From contig CM059194.1 of assembly GCA_030323885.1 (NCBI GenBank), positions 23,796,780 through 23,860,779 of the forward strand: a stretch of 64,000 nucleotides of DNA, written 5' to 3'. Positions 54,878 through 64,000 of this stretch are shown here, in pieces. The position numbers and the translations under genes were made by a program. Position 1 is the first letter of the stretch. Every line of letters begins with the position of its first letter. This stretch comes from Branchipolynoe longqiensis (lineage: Eukaryota > Annelida > Polychaeta > Phyllodocida > Polynoidae). Below the pieces are notes generated by a model that saw nothing but the letters and a program-made list of their open reading frames with translations, did no database searches and was not told the DNA's origin.

Positions 54878-55600
54878 CTGGGCGCGGTGGTCGAATTGGT
54901 AGAGCGCGGGCCTCCCAAGCGATTCCCAGTCGAGTCAAACCAATGATTTATAACATTTATACTTGTCGCGTCCTAGCTTGGAGCTTGGCATTAATTAGAT
55001 AATGGATCCACCCGGTACTCACAGTACACGGGTGAATACCAACCCTATATAAAAACGGTCGAAAAAGTGGGTTAATGAATTGAGAGCCTAATTTCACAAT
55101 CTAAGAAGCAACATTTATTCTTTACATATGTCTTATTGATAGCCCGCTACCTTTGAGTTGAAAAATATAATATAATATCTAGTTTAATAAGATTTAAAAG
55201 TGAAATCGACGGCGTTCTGTGGCCACCATGTTGTCTTTTTGCATTCTCTCCCATTTCACCAACTCTGTTCTGATATAAGTAACCATTTGACACTGGTGCC
55301 ATGCATTCTACTTGTTCCATACTAACACTATTTTCACCCGTATTTATATAAGGCTGGTCTTCACCCCTGTACTACAAGTACCGGGTGAATCTTTTATCTA
55401 GGCATTAATAGGATAGGGAAAGGACTGTTTAGCTCAGTGTCAGGATGTGACTGGGTGGGATATCGGGTCATGGTGCTGGCAGCCTGGTCTCCCAGTGGGG
55501 CAGCACTATAAAGTCGCCACGAGTGCGCACTGACACAAGTCGGTATCCGTCCTGATATGACCTTAGATGTTGCCCGGATGTAAAACTCCAACAACCAACC
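54878..55600 (+). mobile_element. SINE-A copy split by a Mutator-like MITE
   Basis: The head GGGCGCGGTGGTCGAATTGG to GGCATTAAT at 54995; continues from 55401 with GGCATTAATAGGATAGGG to the tail CTCCAACAACCAACCC. Confidence 0.9.
54996..55400. mobile_element. Mutator-like MITE, 405 bp, 9-bp target duplication, inside SINE-A
   Basis: GGCATTAAT flanks both sides exactly (54987-54995, 55401-55409). The ends TAGATAATGGATCCACCCGG and, inverted, TAGATAAAAGATTCACCCGG. Shares the terminal hairpin and the TTCCATACTAACACTATTTTC stretch with 52135-52951; a deletion derivative of that family. Confidence 0.9.
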
Positions 55601-55614
55601 CAATCATAATCCAA

Positions 55615-55920
55615 CCCTATCCTCATTTGTCCTTTCTGTCACACCCCAGTCCATTCTATCTCATGCCAGTCCTCTCTGTGACAGTCCAGTCCCTTCTGTC
55701 ACACTCCAATTCTCTCTGTCACAGCCCATTTCTTTCTGTCACACCCCACACTCCTCTCTTTCAGAGCCAAGTGCCTTCTGTCACACCCACTTCTCTCTGT
55801 CACACCCCAGTACTTTCTGCCACATCCAGTCCTCTCTGTCACAGCCTAGTCCCTTCTGTCACACCCAACTCCTCTGTCACACCCCAGTCCTCCTGGTCAC
55901 CGTTCATCTTTACCTCACCT
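55615..55920 (+). repeat. CTCTCTGTCACACCCCAGTC array
   Basis: Unit of about 20 bp (CAGTCCTCTCTGTCACA and CCCTTCTGTCACACC variants), some 15 copies. Confidence 0.9.
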
Positions 55921-55934
55921 TCAGGCCACTGACG

Positions 55935-56525
55935 CTTACTGTGTTCACCTCTACTCACCCCAACTCACTCACACTCACCCACACTCACCCACACTCACCC
56001 ACACTCACCCCAACTCCTACTGTGTTAACCCTCACTCACCCACACTCATCCCAACTCACCCACACTCACCCCAACTCCTACTGTGTTAACCCCACTCACC
56101 CACACTCACCCCAACTCACCCACACTCACCCCAACTCCTACTGTGTTAACCCCACTCACCCAAACTCACCCCCACTCACCCCCACTCACCCCAACTCCTA
56201 TTGTGTTAACCCACACTCACCCACACTCATCCCAACTCCTACTGTGTTAACCCCACTCACCCACACTCACCCACACTCATCCCAACTCACCCACACTCAC
56301 CCCAACTCCTACTGTGTTAACCCCACTCACTTACACTCACCCACTCACCCCAACTCACCCACACTCACCCCAACTCATACTGTGTTAACCCACACTCACC
56401 CACACTCACCCCAACTCCTACTTTGTTAACCCTCACTCTCCCACAGTCACCTATACTCACCCACACTCACCCCACACACACCTCCACTCACCCACACTCA
56501 CCTCTACCCACCCACACTCGCCCCT
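55935..56525 (+). repeat. CCCACACTCA array with 60-bp higher-order unit
   Basis: Hexamer/decamer units punctuated by CTCCTACTGTGTTAACCC at about 56018, 56078, 56138, 56198, 56238, 56308, 56378 and 56415. Confidence 0.93.
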
Positions 56526-56870
56526 CCTCCCACCCACCGTCAGCGGAATGAACCCTCAAAGGGGGCGAGGGTTAATGACGGCTGCGGGTGAGGGATGATC
56601 GCGGTAAAGGTCATAGGTCAGGTCACAGGTCAGGTGAGAGGTGCGTGGAAGAAGCATGCGCGAGGTGAGGGGCGGGTGCGCGCGCAGTGGGGCTCCCACC
56701 GTCTGTGTGGAGCGGTGCCATGGGGCTCCCCCCACCCCCACCCCCCACCCCCACCTCCACCCCAACACCCCGTCAGCCTCCTCGATGTCTGGGTCTTGTT
56801 CAATCTGGCCGGGCCACATGCATTGTATTGTAGCATGGGTGTTATTTGACAAAAATTCAAGAAGAAAAAA
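56526..56870. other. Unassigned GC-rich sequence
   Basis: C-rich (CCCCACCCCCACC at 56730-56765). Several short frames without splice or family support. Confidence 0.35.
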
Positions 56871-56873
56871 AGT

Positions 56874-57262
56874 AAAGCTTGTTTTATTTAACGACGCCTC
56901 CAGAGCACATTGATTTTTATCATCAGCTATTGGACTTTGAACATATGGTCATTCTGACATATTTCTTTGGAGGAAACCTGCTGCAGCCACATAGGCTACT
57001 CTTTTCGATAAACAGCAAGGGGTAATTTATAATATATGCACTTTCCCACAGACAGGACAGCACATACTACAGCCTTTCCAACCACTGTTCCACAATTGGT
57101 TGGAACGGAAAATAGCCCAAACTGCAACTTGTGCAAGTGGGTCCACTGAGCAGGATCAATAGGATGACCAACACCTTTACATGTGGACACGCTTCGAAAT
57201 GGAGAGCGGCAGTCAAGTAATGAAAGCAGTCCTTGTCGCATCAAGACCGACAGCATGATGAT
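56874..57262 (+). mobile_element. SINE-D copy 2 with the LINE-1st 3' tail
   Basis: SINE-D core (ACGACGCCTCCAGAGCACAT, GAGGAAACCTGCTGCAGCC, CACAGACAGGACAGCACAT, GTCCACTGAGCAGGATCAAT) runs to about 57196, then AAATGGAGAGCGGCAGTCAA ... GACCGACAGC(ATG)n as in the LINE. Confidence 0.82.
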
Positions 57263-57485
57263 GATGCTGACCTATGTCCTGCTCTATTAATTTTAAACAC
57301 TACCACACACATTTGCATATTTAATAGTCTGGTTGGGCAGGCTATTTCAAATGGGCCTAATGCAAAGTCTGAGTTACATTGAGGGTAATAACGAGAGCCA
57401 AATGTCTTACAGCCTAATTCTTATATTTTATTCATATATATATATATATATATTATTTATAACTTCTGTGTCACATGTACTGTGA

Positions 57486-57855
57486 CAAAGACCCTATAAT
57501 ACTAAGACGGCTCACTCATCCTGTACTGTGTAATCAAAATGATCAAACCCACCACTTGGTGCGCTGGCTGTTCTCTTGGTTAAACAGGTGCTATATTATA
57601 TGTATAAATATATATTTGAATGTGAAAAATGTGTGATGATGGCGATGCTGATGATGATGGGTATTTGTTCATAGCAATTTCATATTGATGTGTATTCATA
57701 CTTAGATATCTCATGTATAATATAATTATATGTGTTTACATGTCAAACACCAACCAGCAGCCGGCTGATCAAACCCACCACAAGGTGGCACTGCAAAATT
57801 TACATTACCATTGGAGAGATAGGGAGTGAGCCGTCTTAGTATTATAGGGTCTTTG
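57486..57855. mobile_element. MITE with 31-bp perfect inverted ends, 7-bp flanking repeat
   Basis: Ends CAAAGACCCTATAATACTAA then GACGGCTCACTC, repeated inverted at 57824-57855. ACTGTGA flanks both sides (57479-57485, 57856-57862). Internal TGATCAAACCCACCAC occurs twice. Possibly hAT-like, though 8 bp would be expected. Confidence 0.85.
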
Positions 57856-57862
57856 ACTGTGA

Positions 57863-58185
57863 CTAGCCCGGGGCTCAGCCTTCGGTAAAGCACAATTAAC
57901 CCTTAACTATACCCAGGAAAGTCTTGTATAACTTACCCTATTTTACCTCAGGCTGTAGCCACTGAGCTATCACAGGCCAGGGAAATGAGGTCTACCCATT
58001 TAAAATCAATTTGCCAATGCAAGAGGGCAGTTATACTTCCCGCAAGGTGCTTTCTTTTATTGCACATTTACAATGCTGTTTAGAATGGGTTAACCATGAA
58101 TCCAGTCAAAAGCAACTAAAGGGTTTAATTTTAATCGGTTCATTATATGCTATTCCATATTTAATCGAATCCCCTGTTGTGTTCA
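57863..58185. other. Unassigned sequence
   Basis: A 99-codon + frame (58011-58310) runs into the SINE head beyond and is not supported as a gene. Confidence 0.35.
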
Positions 58186-59022
58186 GCGGAAGAGATGGCC
58201 GAATTGGTAAGAACGCTGGCTGGCTTCCGTTGCGGGAGGCCGTGGGTTCGAATCCCGGCAGAGTCAAACCAATGTCTACTTGTTGCTACCTAGTCTGGTG
58301 CTCGGCATGATGAGGGTAGGGCAAGGGCTCGGTATCAGGGCTGACATGGACTGTCACATGTCGGTGCTGGTGTAACAGGAAATCGCAAACCCTGAAAATC
58401 GCAAACTCTCACTTGTGATTTCCTAGGAAATCGCAAACCCCATGCCATATATGGGCAGGGGGGGTTGCGATTTTGTAGGAAATCACATATCCCCCCTGGA
58501 AATCGCAACCCCCCCATGTTTGGCAGTCTTTATCCTAATGAAAACATCTTTGCGATGGTCCAGTTCGTAATTCTGACCGCACATCTGCTGAAAAAGGTAG
58601 GCTGGTCCCCTGGAATTTATTCACAGATGTCGCCACTGTGGCCATTCTAAAGGCCAGGTAAAGAGGTGCAGCAATATCCTGGTATTATCACTCAGTTTCA
58701 GGATCGGCAACGTAAACAATGCCGTTAGCAAAATGCCCTTTTTAGTTCCAACTTCAGTCACTGCATACAGTAAATAGAACTATTTTAATATTCCAAATTC
58801 TTATTGTGCATGCACCAAATATCTCAATGAACCATTATTTACAAGTGTGTTAGTTGAATATTCTACAAAGCATGGGGGTTTGCGATTTCCAATGGGTTTG
58901 TGATTCCTAGGAAATTGCAAACCCCGGGGTGTGCAATTTCCAGGGGTTTGCGATTTCCTCCTACACCGGTCCTGATATGACTTTCGATGTTGTTAGGATG
59001 TAACACCCCAATAAGCCAAACC
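58186..59022 (+). mobile_element. SINE-A diverged copy split by a MITE
   Basis: The head GAGATGGCCGAATTGGTAAG and B-box GGTTCGAATCCCG, body to TGTCACATGTCGGTGCT; resumes GGTCCTGATATGACTTTCGA to CACCCCAATAAGCC. Confidence 0.8.
58369..58967. mobile_element. MITE saturated with GGAAATCGCAAACCCC, inside SINE-A
   Basis: The ends GGTGTAACAGGAAATCGCAA and, inverted, GGTGTAGGAGGAAATCGCAA. The motif GGAAATCGCAAACCC or its inverse occurs about nine times, clustered within 150 bases of each end (58377-58515 and 58870-58960), leaving a plain 350-base middle. Confidence 0.85.
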
Positions 59023-59029
59023 GAACAAT

Positions 59030-59302
59030 GGCTGCCATCTGAAAGACGTATCAACACTATCTGATGTTGCATCCTACTCGACAGTCTCCACCCACTACCT
59101 GACAATGGCTATTAATACTAAAATAATAGTATTATCTGATCCTGGCTACCGTCTGATACTAACTTGTTACTGGTAATGACTATTACCTGATAACAACTAC
59201 TATTCAATGCTGCACCCTATCGGACACTACACTTACTACCCGACAATGACTATTTTCTGATCCTGACTACTTTTCTCATACTACCCTCTTACTGGTGATG
59301 AG

Positions 59303-59333
<31 letters not shown>

Positions 59334-59463
59334 GTCATTACAACTACTACCTGACAAGTACTATTCAATGCTGTACCCTATCGGACACTACACTCACTAC
59401 CTGACAATGACTATTTTCTGATCCTGACTACCTATCTCATACTACCCTGTTACTGGTGATGAA

Positions 59464-59512
<49 letters not shown>

Positions 59513-60630
59513 GTCATTACAACTACTACCTGACAACTACTATTCAATGCTGTGCCCTATCGGACTCTACACTCACTACCTAACAAAAATTGATTGATTG
59601 GTGGTTTCTCGACACCGCACCACCTGACAATGACTATTATATGATCCTGACTACTGCCTGATACTAACCTGTTACTGGTCATGCCTATTACCTGACAACT
59701 ACTATTCAATGCTGTATCTTGCTTTACACACTCCACACACACTACCTGACTGACTGCTATATGATAATGACATTTTCCATTCACTACCTGATAATGACTA
59801 TGACCTGATAATGACTACTGTTTTATCCTGTTTGTTCCCTACTTGACATTTCCCACTCTAACCCACACACTACCTACTGGTGATTACTATTTGATAATGA
59901 CTACTATCTGACATTACCCATTTGCTACCAAATAATTACTATTAGTATTACCCGATAATGACTAACATAAGGACTTGATAATGCTACTTTCCATTTACTA
60001 CCTAATAATGACTCTTACCTGATAATGACTCTACCTGATAATGACAATTATCTGATAATTAATATTACCTGATAATAAATATGAGCTGATAATGACTATT
60101 ATCTGATAATAATTATTACCATATAATGACTTACCTTATAATGACTATTATCTTATAATGACTATCACCTGATAATGACTATCACCTTATAATGATTATC
60201 ACCTGATAATGCCTATCACCTGATATTGTTTATCACCTGATAATGACTATTACCCGATGATGACTATTAGTATTACCTGATAATGACTATTCCCTGATAA
60301 TGACTATTCCTGATAATGACTATTATCTGATAATTAATATTACCTGATAATAAATGACATGATAATGACTATTACCTGATAATAATTATTACCATATAAT
60401 GAATATTACCTTATAATGACTATTACCTTATAATGACTATCAGCTGATAATGCCTATCACCTGATATTGCTTATCACCTGATAATGACTTTTACCTGATG
60501 ATGACTATTAGTATTACCTGATAATGACTATTCCCTGATAATGACTATTCCCTGATAATGACTATTCCCTGATATTGTGATAATGACTATTCCCTGATAA
60601 TTGATAATGTCTACTATTTAGCTCACACCC
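59030..60630 (+). repeat. TACCTGATAATGACTAT degenerate array
   Basis: Unit about 17-18 bp, more than 60 copies; left part (59040-59850) also has 150-180 bp blocks (CTACTATTCAATGCTG... CACTCACTACCTGACAATGA) and (TTA)n runs at 59305 and 59465. No long frame. Confidence 0.92.
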
Positions 60631-60959
60631 ATAGCGATCTGATGCCTCTTCCTACTTGACACTCTCTCTACTGGTCCTACTCCTGGTGATAGCTGCTCGG
60701 CATGTCGGTCTGTGTGTGCGCGTGTGTACGCGGGTGTGTGCGCGCGCATGCGCGTGTGACCTCACGTGGGAGTGGTGGCCTGGGGTGGGTTGCCTGCTGG
60801 TGTACACTATCGTCGTGACGTACCTGGCACATACCAGATGAGTCCTCCAGTCCGAGTCTACAACACCCCCCCACACAGCCCACGCGCCCACACTGACACA
60901 CACGCACACCATGCTTTTTTGGTGTTTGTTTTTTTTACTACACATCTTCACTTTCATTT

Positions 60960-61480
60960 CTGAGCTTCCCCTCCTCCCTTCCTCCTTTCCTCCCTTCCTC
61001 CCCTCCTCCACTCCTCCCCTGCTCCTCTCCTCCTCTCCTCTCCTCCCCCCCTCCTTTCCTCCTCTCCCCCCCTCCTTTCCTCCTCTCCGCTTCACCTCCT
61101 CTCCTCCTCGCTCCTCCTCTTCCTCTCCTCCCTCTCCTCCTCCCTCCTCTCCTCCTCTCCTCCTCTCTCTCCTCTCCTCCTCCTCCTCCTCTCCTACTCC
61201 TCTCCTCCTCTCCTCCTCTCCACCTCCCCTCCTCCCATTGCCCCCTCCCTCGACCTCCTCCCTTCCTCCCATCCCCCATCCCTGCCTTCCTCCCCTTCCC
61301 CCTCGCCTCCCCCTTCCTTCCTTCCCCTCTTCCCCTCCTCTCCTACTCCCCTCCATCCCCCCCCTCCTTCCCCCCCCTCCTCCCCTCACCCCCCCCCCCC
61401 TTCTCTCCCCTCCCTCCGCTCCTCCCCTCTTCTCCCCTCCCCACCACCTCTCCTCCCTTCTCACTCCCTTCCTATATGAG
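60960..61480 (+). repeat. Polypyrimidine tract (CTCCTCTC)n
   Basis: About 500 bases of C and T. Preceded by GCGCGTGTG-rich sequence (60710-60765). Frames on both strands are compositional. Confidence 0.95.
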
Positions 61481-61487
61481 AGCAATC

Positions 61488-61550
61488 GGTCAGTCAGAAT
61501 GTCGTTCTAATATGACCTTATATGTTGATAGGACATAAAACTCAGCCAAC
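61488..61550 (+). mobile_element. SINE-A tail fragment
   Basis: CTAATATGACCTTATATGTTG to AAAACTCAGCCAACC. Confidence 0.7.
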
Positions 61551-61726
61551 CGAAAAGCAAGGAGTGACTTTCTAAGTTTCTGGGATGAAAGTGATTAAAG
61601 AGAGAAAAAAATGGAATTGGTAGCACAGTCACAACAAGGACAGTGGAACGCTCTCCAATAATAGTCTGTTCTGACTGATCAGTGAACTGGAACTAAGATA
61701 GTGCTTGAAGAGTAATGTATGAAACA

Positions 61727-61815
61727 TGACGTCTGGGAATTTCCCATGATTTTCTGACCGTGCTAAGCCTCTGGGAGAATATCTGCGTGTCGCCAATGGC
61801 TAAAATCACTTTCAA
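61727..61815 (-). repeat. Short dispersed repeat, third copy (diverged)
   Basis: GGGAATTTCCCATGATTTTC and GGGAGAATATCTGCGTGTC, related to 38555 and 44330. Confidence 0.6.
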
Positions 61816-61849
61816 ACATCGAGATGCGTCAAACCTTTCGGCGCGGGGG

Positions 61850-62445
61850 GCAAAGTTGGATGTATACAGACCTTATACATAGCATATGGCCAACGTGTGG
61901 CTAACATGCCTCCCAGCGAAAAACGCTTGAATTACGCTCATGGTATGTTTGCAGAACGCCGGTGAATGTTATATGCATAATTCGATCGCCAGAACTACGC
62001 CTTATTTGTTACATACATCGTTGGAGAAATGCAAAAAGTATGTTAGACGTACGTTATCCATACGTTGTCAATACGTTGTCAATACGGGGACTGTACGTTT
62101 CCACTGGCTCTCCGTCCGACTGACATAGGTCAACATAGTGCAACGTAATGAACAATGTACGTCTAAAATACATCGATGTATGCCTAGCGTATACATAATG
62201 TATGGCCAACATAAAATCCACACGTTGTCGAACGTCAAAAGTTTTGTGCATGCACAAAACTTTTGCGACCCCATAACTTATGACACCGTATATTGATGTA
62301 CATCGACATACATCGACATATGCATAATGAATGCATAACGTTCGAGTAACGCATATCGACGTACACCGACGTATTGGCGCAAAATCACCTACGTTGACGC
62401 ACATTTGTGCGATGCGTCGTAATGTGACAGGGCTATTAGAGTGTC
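61850..62445. mobile_element. MITE-like element saturated with ACGTA / ATACG words
   Basis: Dense in TACGTT, CGTACG, CATCGACATA and AACGTA words in both orientations; the right edge GTAATGTGACAGGGC resembles the GTGTGACAGG right ends of the CTGTCACAC family. A clear left end was not found. Frames across it are low-complexity. Confidence 0.6.
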
Positions 62446-62699
62446 CCATGTTTTTGCGAAAAGTTCATGATACTGGACAGTGTAAGGCACTAACTACTAG
62501 TACTAGGATCATACAGACACTATTATTGAAGCAACAGTCTGTTAAGTGTTCTGAATTATTTACAAATACCTCGCCAGATATATCCACCTTTTGTTTCTTT
62601 GTCAAATACTGCTTTCATCCTTGCTGTTTTGATAATTTATATTAGATTCCTTTCATCGACAACATTCAGAATGTTTTCCCTCTGTGATATTACTTCTGA

Positions 62700-63763
62700 C
62701 CTGTAGCTGGGACCACTGACTAAATGTCGTCTGCTGTTATGAAACAGTAACTAATGGCAGACGACATTTAGCATGCACATTCTATTCTTTTGGGCTTTCA
62801 ACGAAAGCATGATAACAAGCGAGTTCGTAAAATCCTACTGAAAGAGCCGGGAACATTGGAACAGATACCAGTGATGTAGGAACGCCCCAAGCTTAAACTT
62901 TCAAAGGACTCATAAGCACTGGGTAATTAGCTATCAGGCTCGCCGCAGAAAACTATAATTTCACTAGTCCCATTTGTATTAGAAAGTTGACTTTATAGCA
63001 GACAACATAATTTAACAAACCATTCAGGTAAAATACATTTTCATTCCTTAGTAGTTTCCTTGATAGCAGACGAAATCACTTCTTTAGCGTTCAGTGAAAA
63101 CATGCTGCTATCAGTGTTTCCACAGTTTTGAACTTTCATTGAAACATCTTGCTATTACTAGTATTAGTTCCCTTGATGGCAGACGACGATTTAATTTTAA
63201 GCTTTCAATGAAACCTGAAAGCATCTTGCTATTAAGTTCCTTGATACCAGACGACAATTATTTTTAGCTTCCACTGAAAACACCTGGCTATTTGCTCTAT
63301 AGCAAATGAAATAATTAGTCAACTTTCAATGAAAATATCACCATTAGGGAGTTGATAGCAGACGATATAATTTAAAACTTCCATTGAAGATGAAATAATT
63401 GATATTTTTATAATATTTTGTTATTGACAAAGTATTTATTCTGCCCATAAAGTATAAGCTCCCAATTAGTAAACTTTCAATGGAAACATCACCATTGGGG
63501 AGTTTCTTTGATAGCAGACAACATCATTAAAATAACTTCCAGTGCTGGTGAAATAATTAGTAAACTTTCAATGGAAACATCACCATCAGGAAGTTTCTGG
63601 CAGACGATATAGTTTTTAAAAACTTCCATTGAAAAATGAAATAATTAGCAAACTTTCAATGAAAACATCACCATTGGAGAGTTTCTTTGATGGCAGACGA
63701 CATAATTTTATAACTTTCAGTCAAGACTTATTTCTATTCGAGAGTTTCCTTTCCAAATTCCAG
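62700..63763 (+). repeat. Degenerate repeats of GCAGACGACATAATTT / CTTTCAATGAAAACATC
   Basis: GCAGACGACAT-like words occur about ten times (for example 62757, 62998, 63066, 63179, 63358, 63513, 63600, 63694), each followed at 15-40 bases by a CTTTCAATGAAAACATC-like word and often GAGTTTCTTTGAT. A perfect 15-bp inverted pair CTAAATGTCGTCTGC / GCAGACGACATTTAG spans 62720-62771. Confidence 0.85.
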
Positions 63764-63910
63764 CAGACGACATTAAGTCTGAGCAGGCAGACTACAAACC
63801 ACACTCAGTGGCGTACGAAAGGGCCTATGTCTCTCTAGATAACATCGTCATGCTCAAAGATCAGAGCATCGAGGTGGTTTTCGGGAAGGAGTGTGTGTAT
63901 GGAGAGGCAG
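63764..63910 (+). CDS. Candidate exon of an unidentified protein
   Basis: Acceptor TTCCAAATTCCAG, then two bases, 48 codons and one base before a possible donor GGCAG|GTGGGG. It reads DDIKSEQADYKPHSVAYERA then YVSLDNIVMLKDQSIEVVFG and KECVYGEA, with ordinary protein composition, unlike the repeat frames elsewhere. CAGCAG at 63761-63766 is a tandem acceptor, so the start could shift by one codon. I do not recognise the family. It may belong to a separate gene continuing right, or (less likely) to a distal part of the CTU2 transcript. Confidence 0.6.
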
Positions 63911-64000
63911 GTGGGGGTGGGGGGTGCAGGAGAGGGGGGGGGGTGAAGTATGTGCTGGAGGGAGCAGGAGCAGGAGGGGGGGGGGAGTAGTTGTAGATCT
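63911..64000 (+). other. G-rich sequence after the candidate exon
   Basis: GGTGGGGGTGGGGGG and similar runs to the window end; probably intron. Confidence 0.5.

Overview
This window looks like animal nuclear DNA, most likely from a mollusc or another lophotrochozoan. Three things support that: a spliced gene with GT-AG introns, several tRNA-derived SINE families (one, here SINE-D, resembles a core sequence common in gastropod genomes), and non-LTR retrotransposon fragments whose closest recalled relatives are invertebrate. There is no bacterial-style gene organisation. Most long open frames are by-products of tandem repeats whose unit length is a multiple of three, and I have not called them as genes.

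The left 14.4 kb carries the one gene I can identify. Ten exons on the + strand (2366 to 14406) join without a phase break into about 398 codons that match CTU2/NCS2, the partner of CTU1 in cytosolic tRNA wobble-uridine thiolation. The first exon (about 25 residues) and the last one (about 55 residues, with the final Cys motif) were not found. The introns hold tRNA SINEs, MITEs, a LINE fragment and simple repeats. At the far right edge (63764 to 63910) there is one good exon-like open segment of an unidentified protein, preceded by about 1 kb of degenerate repeats that contain the same bases as its 5' edge.

Everything between is repeat sequence. Layout: 14.5-17.6 kb, SINEs and MITEs; 17.9-19.4 kb, a 35-bp minisatellite; 19.5-25.7 kb, nested SINEs, a 30-bp minisatellite split by a SINE, and CTT/CCA tracts; 26.2-31.1 kb, hexamer, CT-rich and GT-rich arrays; 31.2-42.9 kb, SINEs, two degraded LINEs on the - strand, MITEs and long polypyrimidine tracts; 43.0-46.0 kb, 72-bp and 140-bp tandem arrays; 46.3-58.9 kb, nested MITEs, two 15-bp minisatellites and SINEs; 59.0-62.4 kb, a TGATAATGACTAT array, a polypyrimidine tract and an ACGTA-rich element.

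The most interesting structure is the transposon layering. One SINE family (about 25 copies or pieces) has been used repeatedly as a landing site by four different non-autonomous DNA transposons, so the insertion boundaries can be read directly against uninterrupted copies. Several of these MITEs are saturated from end to end with a private short motif that also lies next to their termini. A LINE and two SINE-like elements share the same 3' tail ending in ATG repeats. I saw no CRISPR array, operon or complete autonomous transposon. All family assignments are from memory and reading, without a database search.
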